In this document: in pieces, positions 55,184-64,000 of the stretch
How positions within the stretch are numbered: position 1 is the first letter of the stretch
How the letters are laid out: every line of letters starts with the position of its first letter
Assembly (NCBI GenBank): GCA_946894095.1
Contig: OX335649.1
Span: 15,642,001-15,706,000, forward strand
Source: Incurvaria masculella
Lineage: Eukaryota > Arthropoda > Insecta > Lepidoptera > Incurvariidae
Direction: 5' to 3'
DNA: 64,000 nucleotides
Notes under the pieces: model-generated
Told to the model about the DNA's origin: nothing
The model's input: the letters and a program-made list of their open reading frames with translations, nothing else
The model's database searches: none
Translations under genes and position numbers: made by a program

Positions 55184-55400
55184 GTAGTGTTAAGCCTGCC
55201 CGGGTTAATACCATCGCATTGCATGAAAAGATGATCGAGGCGGAAATGAAAAATTGATCGTTTTTTTCCACCCAGTGCAATGTAGCCGTGCTTATAAAGG
55301 GAAGGTCATGGCATGACACCTAATTTCTTAGGAAATATTTGGCTGATATCATAACGGTGGGTGTGGTATGTACCATTTACGTTCAGTCACATCAAAAAAG
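55184..55400 (+). repeat. 5'-truncated SINE body
   Basis: Begins GTTAAGCCTGCCCGGGTTAA, then TACCATCGCATTGCATGAAA, GAAATGAAAAATTGATCG, AATGTAGCCGTGCTTATAAA and GGGAAGGTCATGGCATGACA, ending in TTCAGTCACATCAAAAAA. Confidence 0.78.
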
Positions 55401-56159
55401 TATTTATGATACATTTTAAGCTCAGAACCACACAAATGAGGATTATGTGTAACACTGCCACCATATACAGTTATGTAAGTTAGAAAACAATACCAGTCTA
55501 TTAAATTTATCAGTCGGCAAAATAACTAAATGATAATTCTTCTATGCGGCGTAGTTGTGCTACGTAAGACGCCAAATTTCAAGATTTTGTATTTGTTTTT
55601 TTTACGCCATTAAGAAGATAAAATTGCTATAGTGTTTAATATTTAATTTTTTTACTATAATATAGGTAAGATTCAATTGTTTTTCCTTTTGTTAAATATT
55701 ACATAAAATTTTGTTAGTATTTAAACTTTTTAATTTTGTAAATTATTATTAATTGTTTCTGTTTATTTTTACTTATTTCTTAATTTTCTGCTATTCAAGC
55801 ATATGTATTTTTCTTCTTGTTGCCTATATATTTAAGTATCCATATGTTAATGGCAACTTTGCTCATTAAGGCTACACTAAAAGTTTTGTTATTAGTTAGT
55901 TTTGTATTGTGTTTGTATTCGTCAAATTGGCAGACAAGCTACACTCAGACAGGTCATATATTCTTATTTTAAGGCATAATTAGCATTTGCAAAAATAAAC
56001 AGAACAACAATAAACATGCATACATCTTGCAATTTCTGGCATATGCCATCGTCAAACTTAGTAAATAATTAAAACCAAGCTAAATATGTCAAGATTATTA
56101 TTAGTCAAAGGTTTTATGATACTGGATTTTGAGAAAAACAGACTTCCTGAATGAAAAAA
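55401..56159. other. No gene seen
   Basis: Very AT-rich sequence with no supported features. Confidence 0.4.
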
Positions 56160-56315
56160 TTAAAAAACCCGTCACGTTAGCTGGACGTGGCAGTCCCGCT
56201 TGCCGCAGCTTGGAGCTCTTTATGTAGCCCGAACAAAGCTAAACGCTGCGTTGGGTGTCCGGAGCGGGGGCCGGAGCTGCGCGGAACGTACAGGGCGGCG
56301 GCAGCGGCGGTACTA
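56160..56315. other. GC-rich unique block
   Basis: GAGCGGGGGCCGGAGCTGCG and GGGCGGCGGCAGCGGCGG stand out sharply from AT-rich flanks. This is not one of the repeat families seen here. No convincing reading frame. Possible exon or promoter remnant. Confidence 0.35.
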
Positions 56316-57552
56316 TTTTAAATACAGGCTGATTTTTTCAAGTGTGCCTGAAATATCGAAATAGTAATTTACAAAGAAATGCCGAAAATTATCGAAAGAT
56401 ATAAATAGACAAGATATTTTGTTATGCATCACATTCATCATGTTTTGTTCTTTTCGCATGAATATAAAGTATAAACTCAAATTTTACTATACACCGCGTA
56501 AAGCGCATAATAGAAATATAAGGGATTGGATATATAACGTTTGCAGACTCTATTCCATTATTTTTTAATATCCTTGCGATTAAGATCAAAATAAAAATAA
56601 AATACGCGAAAAATGTAAGTGGTGGGTCCCAAGTATGTACAAAATCATTTTTTTTATAAATAATATATAATTTCTTATTATAAATAACTAATATCAACAT
56701 AATTATGATTTTACAAACAAATCTATGTCAACGTCACACCAAACTTTAAAGAGGAGCGGTTAATGTGGAGCCGTATTAGTTTAATTATGTTCCACCCTCG
56801 TCATACCAGTAAATTAAGGCAGTGTATAAAGAGGATAGACTAAATTAAGGCCTGAGTGGATTAATTAAATAAATGAGCTGAAAGATATGTATCATGTTAG
56901 AGATAGAATAGCTTCACTCCGTTTTAAAATGTAATCGGAACTACAAAAGTTACTAGTACCTACATATATTGTATTGGATCATAATTTCAAGTATGGAAGC
57001 ATGATTTAATGATACGATATTTGGTTGGTCATATCGTAATTTATAATTTACCTTTATTTCTATGACACTTGTGAAGAAGAAGTCACACAGAAAAACTACA
57101 ATACATTTTATTATTATTGCATGTGTCTTGCATTTATTTTAAAACATCTATGGATTAAAATCAAACCTAAAAGAAAAGCCTAATTATCAAGAGCTATATT
57201 TGTGGTTTTCATAACGAATGTGCCATGTCAATTATTTATAATTTAGTGAGCTGTTTTGCCTAGGTGGTTAACATTCCAGAATTCCTTTCACGGCCCCAAT
57301 GTATCGCAGCCACAACATTATATGTACGTGGACATAGAACGTAACTTAGCGATTTACGCCGATAGTAAGTAAAGGTGTATAAGCGTATGAGCTGGTACAA
57401 CTGTGGCTTTTACAGACAGAATATTCCTTCCTACTTGAATTAATTAACATAAATTTTTTAGAGTTGCGCGCCATCTTTGTTCATGGTATTTCGCATGAAC
57501 CTTAATACACCTTTTTAATCGAACTGCACATGTAAGTCTTCTTTAGCACACC
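56316..57552. other. No gene seen
   Basis: AT-rich unassigned sequence. The open frame at 56422-56700 is low-complexity. Confidence 0.4.
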
Positions 57553-57716
57553 TCCAGTCAGGATATTAACCCAAAATACCACGTGAGAACTAGGTGCCAT
57601 GCCAGGGCCTTTCTTATATTGTATGGTATATTGAAATATATGGCATACACGGACAATATTGATAACCGCTTCGATCACATTTCATTTAATGTGATTCGGG
57701 CTAGTCTTCTTAACTT
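57553..57716 (-). repeat. SINE fragment, minus strand
   Basis: CAGTCAGGATATTAACCCAA, GAACTAGGTGCCATGCCAGG, GCCTTTCTTATATTGTATGG, ATACACGGACAATATTGATA and CCGCTTCGATCAC: the inverted 3' half of the SINE body. Confidence 0.6.
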
Positions 57717-58029
57717 GAAATCAAATAAAAAAAATTTTTTTCGCCAGTATACCCTATTAAAAAACTCAGACAAGGTTAGGTGGCAAACAAATGTAAATAA
57801 AACCTAAAATAATAAAAATAAAACTAAAGTAAATCATGAATGAATAAATACAGAGGTAAGACAATATTAATCTACACATGTAAATGTAATACATAAAGTG
57901 GTCAACTCAGACACTAGGGACGCAGTGGAAAGAGTTGATGTTGAGGGTTCGAGAAGATGGTATTTCAATAGCGTTCGGAATGTATGGATCGATTCACACT
58001 GACGTTACCGAAGAGGGAGCTCGTTCCAT
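57717..58029. other. No gene seen
   Basis: Unassigned AT-rich spacer between a SINE body and a 5S-like head. Confidence 0.4.
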
Positions 58030-58165
58030 ATGAGGTGTGTAATCCTAACCACGACCAGCGTCAACGGTCGATCGGTCACACATCTAGAACCCGATCACGC
58101 ACAGTGTTCCTTAACCTGAAGATCAAAAAGTCGAGGCGACGTGCCACTGGGCTGCCGAGACTGAC
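58030..58165 (-). repeat. 5S-like SINE head, minus strand
   Basis: The plus strand reads CGACCAGCGTCAACGGTCGA, TCGGTCACACATCTAGAACC, CGATCACGCACAGTGTTCCT, TAACCTGAAGATC and GCCACTGGGCTGCCGAGAC, the reverse complement of the 5S-like head seen at 4825-4935 and 23353-23470. It may be the separated head of the fragment at 57553-57716. Confidence 0.6.
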
Positions 58166-58404
58166 CTGATACATGTTGGTAAATACGCATAAGCTGCATT
58201 CTAAAATCCTATTTACCTGTAGCTTTACTTATACTGCTTTACTGAAATCATATACAATTGACATCTTTATTTCATTTTAAATTTTTTTGGTAGTTACGTC
58301 ACAATAAGTTACGTAAAAAATTGATAGATCTGCGGATTCTATCAAGCAGTAAAGAAGAATCAGCAAAACAACTTTACCGGTTTTCCGTCCATAGTAATGA
58401 AATA
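58166..58404. other. Spacer before mariner copy 2
   Basis: AT-rich, unassigned. Confidence 0.4.
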
Positions 58405-59687
58405 ATGGTTGGGGAAAAAGTTTCTTCGCATTTTTTAAGAAAATTCAAAACATTTTTTAATATGGTTTATTTACATTTAACTAAAGTATGTAGGTACCAT
58501 TTTGTTCGATAACTTTTTGCCATCTTGTAGGTAGGGACATGATCCCATTGCTATAGAAATATTGGGACTTCTGATCAATATACCGCGACAAGTGGTTTTG
58601 GCAGTCCTCTCGTGATGTTAACCTGACACTGCCTAAAGAATTCTGAAGAGACCTAAACAGGTGGAAATCTGAAGGTGCAAGGTCAGGACTATACGGCGGA
58701 TGCATTAACACCTCCCAGCCAAACTCTCTTAGTTTTTGCTGAGTGGCTAAAGATGTGTGAGGTCTAGCGTTATCATGATGAAAAACCACACCCCTTCTGT
58801 TGATTAATTCCGGCCGCTTTCTCTCAACTTTTTGCTTTAATCTCATCAGTTGTTCGCAGTAGAGTTCAGAATCGATGGTCCTGCCTGGTGGTAACAGCTC
58901 ATAATGAATAATGCCCTTCCAATCCCACCACACACACAGCATCACCTTGTTGCGAGTTAACCCGGGTTTCGCCACAGTCTGTGAAGCTTGACCGGCCTTT
59001 GACCACGACCTTTTTCGCACGTTCTTGTCGTACGTGATCCACTTTTCATCATCAGTTATCAGCTTCTTCAAAAATGGTTCGGCTTCATTACGTCGTAATA
59101 AAGAATCACAAATGAGTACACGGTTCATTAGGTTTCTTTCAGTGAGCTCGTGAGGTACCCAAATATCGAGCTTTTTTGTGTACCCAGTTTTTTTCAAATG
59201 CGCCAAAACTGTTTTGTGGTCAATTCCTAGTTCTTCAGCTACGTCGTAACTACTGATATGCCGATCTTGCTCCACTTTTTCAAAAATGGCATCCATTTTA
59301 TCCGTAATAGGGCGACCAGAGCGACGTGCATCTTTGACATCAAAATTTCCGGATTGAAAACGCTTAAACCAAATTTGTGCTACTCTCACAGACACTGCAC
59401 TAGGTCCATAAACATCGCAAATTTTTTTCGCGGCTTGCGTTGCATTTTTACCTTTTTTGTAGTAAAATTTTAAAATGTATCGAATTTCTTCATTAGATTC
59501 ACTCATTTTGACAGTACGAAAAACAAATGAGAATCACACATTTTCCTAATTTGAATTTGGAATTATGTTCTTTAAAATTTAAACTTTCAATGATACCAAA
59601 ACCAGCCAGATACAAATAGTATAGCCAAAGAGATTTTATTACAAGTTCATACATACTATAATGCGAAAAGACTTTTTCCCCGACCTA
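58405..59687 (-). mobile_element. Tc1/mariner element, mariner type, copy 2 (complete)
   Basis: Same 1283-bp length as copy 1 with no indel and only four substitutions (58831, 59052, 59083, 59645). The ends carry the same GGTTGGGGAAAAAGT-type inverted repeats. TA precedes the left end (58403-58404), but the base pair after the right end is TT, not TA, so the target duplication is imperfect or the boundary is shifted by a base. Confidence 0.92.
58481..59506 (-). CDS. Mariner transposase, intact frame (copy 2)
   Basis: A 341-residue protein with the same architecture as copy 1: N-terminal double helix-turn-helix (about 1-110), WVPHEL at 116-121 and a D153/D245/D280 catalytic triad with D,D34D spacing. 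Compared with copy 1 it has three replacements: T142A, G152D and E226K. G152D changes the residue directly before catalytic D153, turning the family's usual TGDEKW into TDDEKW. This adds a negative charge at the metal-binding site and may weaken or abolish activity (inference). No stop or frameshift. Three of four nucleotide differences between the copies change amino acids, which suggests little purifying selection after insertion, though the number is small. Confidence 0.93.
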   Translation of the reverse strand: MSESNEEIRYILKFYYKKGKNATQAAKKICDVYGPSAVSVRVAQIWFKRFQSGNFDVKDARRSGRPITDKMDAIFEKVEQDRHISSYDVAEELGIDHKTVLAHLKKTGYTKKLDIWVPHELTERNLMNRVLICDSLLRRNEAEPFLKKLITDDEKWITYDKNVRKRSWSKAGQASQTVAKPGLTRNKVMLCVWWDWKGIIHYELLPPGRTIDSELYCEQLMRLKQKVERKRPELINRRGVVFHHDNARPHTSLATQQKLREFGWEVLMHPPYSPDLAPSDFHLFRSLQNSLGSVRLTSREDCQNHLSRYIDQKSQYFYSNGIMSLPTRWQKVIEQNGTYIL

Positions 59688-60440
59688 TTAGATTAGACCT
59701 AACTGCTACTGCCAAACAATTGTAAATACAACAGCTTAAGTTAAAGTGCTGATTATCTTATACTGTTATCGATTGCAAGATGATAAGAAAGGCCCTTTAA
59801 TGTACGGATTAAGCTAATCAGTGCTCGCTCGGTAGAAGAGACCCTAAATTGTTTGTTTTATTAGGATAATAAATGCATTTTTTTCTGGTAAACTGGTCAG
59901 CTTACCAGTTTACCCGAAAAAATATATATAATTTCGCTAAATTTAATTTCTCTAAATTAGCGATCTGAATACTCAACCTCGACTCCACCCATTCATCAAT
60001 GGTTGATTCGGATGGTTTTAGTCATTGCAATTTATTTTACAACTTATTATGTAAACACATATGTGATTATCGTGACAACACAAGAAAAACTAACGGATTC
60101 ATGAAACTGTACATAGCTCGCCCCCAAGTGCGTGTCAGACAAGCGTTTCGTAGATATTTAAGCTTAATCTTACAGCTACGAAACGCTTGGGGCCAAAGCT
60201 TAAATTAAAATAAACAATTGTAAAGGATCGAAAGCCATAACAAACTAGTTACAATAATGAAATATAATGGTTGTCGTCCCAAACAGACAATAAACATCAC
60301 AGTGGTTTCTATGATTTTATTTAAATTGTAGTGTGAGAACGGTGGCAGTGGCTTAGTTGAAACATTTTAGTGAAAGTAAAAAAAAAACTTAGGAATAGGG
60401 ATTTTCACAGTGACTTGCGTTTAAAGAAAGTGTTTGTCAT
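59688..60440. other. Unassigned sequence with two short hairpins
   Basis: No gene. An 11-bp perfect hairpin GGTAAACTGGT / ACCAGTTTACC lies at 59887-59897 and 59904-59914 (6-nt loop). A 13-bp hairpin AAGCGTTTCGTAG / CTACGAAACGCTT lies at 60141-60153 and 60176-60188. Neither has a U-tract after it or other sign of a terminator. Confidence 0.5.
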
Positions 60441-60548
60441 CGCCGAATTCCCGAAGAAATTAAGTGCCCTGCCAGGACCTTCCTTTTATTTGCGTAAGGT
60501 GACATTGAACTCGGTGGAAAACACGGACAATTATTCCTTACCTCTTTT
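60441..60548 (-). repeat. SINE fragment, minus strand
   Basis: CGCCGAATTCCCGAAGAAAT, TAAGTGCCCTGCCAGGACCT, GTGACATTGAACTCGGTGGA and AAACACGGACAATTATTCC match the inverted SINE body. Confidence 0.7.
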
Positions 60549-62289
60549 TTCTTATCCGGGGCAATTTGGCCTTAGGATTTAACACGTAGGAAAGAAGTAC
60601 TATCCAAATCATGGAGTGATCCTCATTATCCGGATATCAGGAATAAGTCATAGATATAGTTATACTACTCGATTAAAGTAATTTAATATGGCCTCGTTTC
60701 GCAATAGAAGGCCATAGGCTTGACCTAACCTTTCTCCACAAATTGTTAAACGGTGACTAGGTATGCCCTGAACTCCTAGGTAATGCCGGTATCCGTTATT
60801 CAATAATCTGTGAACACCAATACAAAAAAGAGGAAGTTGCGTAAAACAAAGATAACAAAATAAAAGTCAAACGGACGGACGAATGGACAAAAATAGTATG
60901 CTAATTCATATATCTATGTACGGCAGAGAAAATGAATCTCGTGGTTATCCCGAAAAAGCGATTCATCCACACTTCACGTCACATCTGAATGCGTCCATTC
61001 CATGAACACACAACATAATATACAACATTATATCCTGTTTCCTGGGCTCGCCGTTAACAGCGTGCAGTAGAAAGTTTATATGGACGTGATCAAATAAGAA
61101 CTCGATTTCAAAAAGATCTCGTGTATGTTGCAGTCCATAGTGAGATATTGTTTAAGGTACTCGATTTGTTTTTATCAGCATTATGTTAATTGGCCACATT
61201 AATAGAAACCTTTGTTCTAGCTTTATTTTGTGACATGGGAAATCAGTTTTTGAAAGAAAATTGTGACAGAGGAAGCAATACATAAACATATTTGGAGCGT
61301 TTAGGGGGGAGTAATGCTTCCTTTATTAATTATTAACGATCACGTCACGGAGATCGACGATCTCCGTTGATCACGTGTACATAATATAACAAAAATCCCG
61401 GTTTTTAGATTAGATTACATAGATTTTTAATTTGCTCAGAATAAAATATCATTGGGTAGTTAAAAGTTAGCACTCTATCTGCACCACGAAGACACGGAGA
61501 GAGTAGTATATTTATAAACATTTTTTAGTTTGTAAGTATCAGAAAAAAGAAAAAAAAATGACAAACCTGGAGAAGTTTTTTGGTTGTTCCGTTTTTTGGT
61601 TGGACAAAGATATGGTTAATAAACGCGAGTGCGTAATAAATGGAATAATAATAAATCAATTTTAAATGTTAAATTATAAATAAATGAAGGAAAAAAAGAA
61701 ACTATACCTGAAAGCACACTTTCGTCTTGATTAATTGTCATAGTTTGATTTACTTCATGACTACGGTCAACTCTCTGCTTCATGAAACAAAAGGGATGAA
61801 AAGGGAAAAGGGAAGATTTACCAGGGACAATCGCGGCGGCACGCCCCAACACAGACTAGCCGAATGAAAGGGACTGTTCGTGGATGTTGCGAACGTTGCG
61901 CGAGCTGTACCGGGCGGAGCATTATTCTATAATGGTTAAGATATTAACGTACATGAAAATAAAAGCATCTTCTCATTTAGGAAATGGAGTAGAGATATTT
62001 ACCTTAAAATGTATTTTAATCACGCTAATATTGTAAAAGTGAAGTTGGTATTAATAAAATTAATTAATGTTACACAGTTTACGTAAGTACAAAGATATAA
62101 AAATAAAAATATAATGATATTTTGAGCAACACAATAAAACAATGAAACAATTTGAACTAAAATTCGAGTCAATCCAAATAAATTATATTACAAATGAATA
62201 TATTTAAAAGTCGTGAAATGTTCAAATGTTAAATAAAATACAATACAATTAATTAAATTCAAAATCAATACCTAGTATTTTAATTCTAA
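60549..62289. other. No gene seen
   Basis: AT-rich unassigned sequence. A short CpG-rich patch occurs at 61825-61920. Confidence 0.4.
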
Positions 62290-62834
62290 TATTACTTCAT
62301 TAAAATAATAGAGCCTGATGATGAATGGATATTTGCATCTCTTTCACGCAAAAATACTAAACAGATTTTAATGAAACCTTCCGTCATATAGCTTATTTAT
62401 CATAGTAATCAATGAGCCAGAATTTATAAATATATTTAGTAAATTGTATAACGATAAGTGTCAAGTTAGTAAGCAAAAATCCTGTCATCTGTGGCTATCT
62501 CGGATAAACCGTTAGAATTAAACAAAGATAATGTACAGCAGAAATTGTTTCTGAAAAATACATAATTCTAAAAACCTTTCACGTGAAAGCCATTATAGCC
62601 GCAATAGTGAACCATAAATACAATATACTTTTCACATCAAGCAAGTACGTCACTTTTTTCAACGAATGTGATATTTTAATATGTAGAATTTACCGAGTAG
62701 AAAGGACAAATCGATTAAAAAAAGAAATCCGTACAAATAACTACTTTTCAAATATAGTCCAGCTTTGCACTTTATTCATAATCTCTTGACGCGACACGAT
62801 ACTGCCCTGAGCAGATCCGGGTACCTTAGCTAGA
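62290..62834 (+). mobile_element. Helitron-like remnant, plus strand
   Basis: CTCTTTCACGCAAAAATACT then AACAGATTTTAATGAAACCT corresponds to the conserved 5' region of lepidopteran Helitrons (compare the inverted TTTACGTGAAAGAG block at 11271-11286). The far end, CAGATCCGGGTACCTTAGCT ending in CTAG at 62831-62834, resembles the Helitron terminus. The terminal TC start is not evident and the middle is unrelated, so boundaries are uncertain. Confidence 0.4.
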
Positions 62835-64000
62835 GTACAATATAAGGTAAACATCTGTCGTAGCGATGTAATAAGAAAATATTGAAGAAGTAGACTTACT
62901 TTGACAGGGGATGTGTAACTTTGTAGGCTAGTTAACCCGACTGTTCGCACGGGTTGCAAGTAAAAGTTAAATATGGTGAGTCACGAAAACAATTTATATT
63001 ATTCAACCGACCGCATGAATAGCTTACACCTTAATAACAACGTTTCCAAGTACATTTTGAAACGTTTATTTTTACACTTTTAATGTTATTTTTTTATGTG
63101 TGTTTAATAAAAATATCCTCTAATGAGTACCACATCCCCGAAATCCCAAATCCCACAAATGGGGACGGAAAAGCTCCTCGGGGGGCAGCGGAGGTCACTT
63201 TTGTGAGAAATAATTGTATAACAATAAATGGTTGTGTTTTTACAAATGTTGGTACAATTAAACCTATCGTTGTGGAATGAACAGTTCAATCGTAATTAAA
63301 ATTGCAAGAATTTAATCATATTTTCCCGAAAACTGTTCGTCTCTCTCCATTTAAGAGTTTTCAGAAAAATGTTTACTGCTATTTGCAATATATTGGCCTA
63401 TCCATACTAATATTATCTATGCCCGTTGTAGACTAACCTACGCCAAAGGATTTATTCTTAGCTGTAGGTCCACTGTGGTATGCGCTGTGCTCAGCCACCT
63501 AAGATCGTATCGATCGTAAAAACGAAATGTTTGTCCAGTTTTAAGTTCATCTAATTTACATCGGTAATGTATTTGATCTACGTGTCATATTATTTAACTG
63601 CTTGGTATTATTTAAAATAACATTTTATGAACTGCGATCGATAAAACTTAGTGAAAAATTTTCATACAAATAATTTTAATTTTATTATTATCCCAAATGA
63701 CCATATATTGCATATTAACATCAAGTTCCAAAATTATCACGAGTATATATATTTATAATGGCCTCGTGTTGTTCAAAAGTATATTATTTTTGGGAATTCT
63801 ACCGTCACCTCTCCTCCAGCTTAATGGCTTATTGTTTGAATTGAAACATTACCTTCGCAGAGTGAAACAAGCAAGTTACCGCAAAAGGAAGTGCTTAAGG
63901 GGAGGAATTGCTTTAATTTATTAGTTCAATAAACAATGTCTTAGTTCATAAAATGTTTTGTGTTTGGATTTAAAATACAGTTAACAATATTAATTTTAAA
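62835..64000. other. No gene seen
   Basis: AT-rich unassigned sequence. A GC-richer stretch at 63150-63190 has no supported frame. Confidence 0.4.

Overview
This window looks like noncoding, repeat-rich nuclear DNA of an insect, most likely a moth or butterfly (Lepidoptera). The evidence is the repeat content: non-autonomous Helitrons starting TC and ending hairpin plus CTAG, tRNA- and 5S-headed SINEs, Tc1/mariner copies, the dispersed 'tandem GGAC / GGGTACGGAACC' repeat common in moth genomes, decayed RTE- and Jockey-type LINE ends, and a fossil piece of AT-rich insect mitochondrial cox1. There are no bacterial operons, ribosome binding sites or CRISPR arrays. The species cannot be named from the sequence alone.

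The only intact protein-coding genes I can support are two mariner transposases of 341 residues, both on the minus strand (15558-16583 and 58481-59506). They sit in 1283-bp elements that differ at only four bases. I recognise no host protein exon. One host-like signal stands out: a very GC-rich stretch at about 12580-12850 with a CRE/ATF-like site, followed by a possible noncoding first exon and a perfect splice donor at 13030/13031. The rest of the window could therefore be a long first intron or an intergenic tract.

Layout. 1-10 kb: SINE fragments, a Helitron 3' end, two decayed LINE coding tails and an inverted-repeat MITE. 10.1-12.4 kb: two Helitrons head to head, forming an imperfect 2.3-kb palindrome around a CATC microsatellite. 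12.5-13.7 kb: GC-rich promoter-like block. 15.3-17.2 kb: Helitron end, mariner copy 1 and a full tRNA-headed SINE. 20.1-20.7 and 43.0-43.7 kb: two copies, in opposite orientation, of an unusual element built from CGTATAA motifs on a 16-bp pitch. 23.3-24.2 kb: two SINEs that share a body but carry different RNA polymerase III heads (5S-like and tRNA-like). 26.1-26.3 kb: a perfect 93-bp hairpin flanked by 12-bp direct repeats. 26.9-28.1 kb: a complete Helitron and a MITE. 32.6 kb: mitochondrial cox1 fossil. 36.1-37.0 kb: Jockey LINE tail and foldback elements. 38.5-41.7 kb: a near-perfect 1607-bp tandem duplication. 46-58 kb: more SINEs and a LINE remnant. 58.4-59.7 kb: mariner copy 2. 62.3-62.8 kb: another Helitron-like piece.

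How the parts interact: SINEs are non-autonomous and would need LINE machinery, and only decayed LINE tails are visible here. The Helitrons carry no Rep/helicase here. The mariners are the only elements that encode their own enzyme. Nesting is visible: a MITE interrupts a 5S-headed SINE at 23545, and a 5S-SINE-like stretch lies inside the Helitrons.
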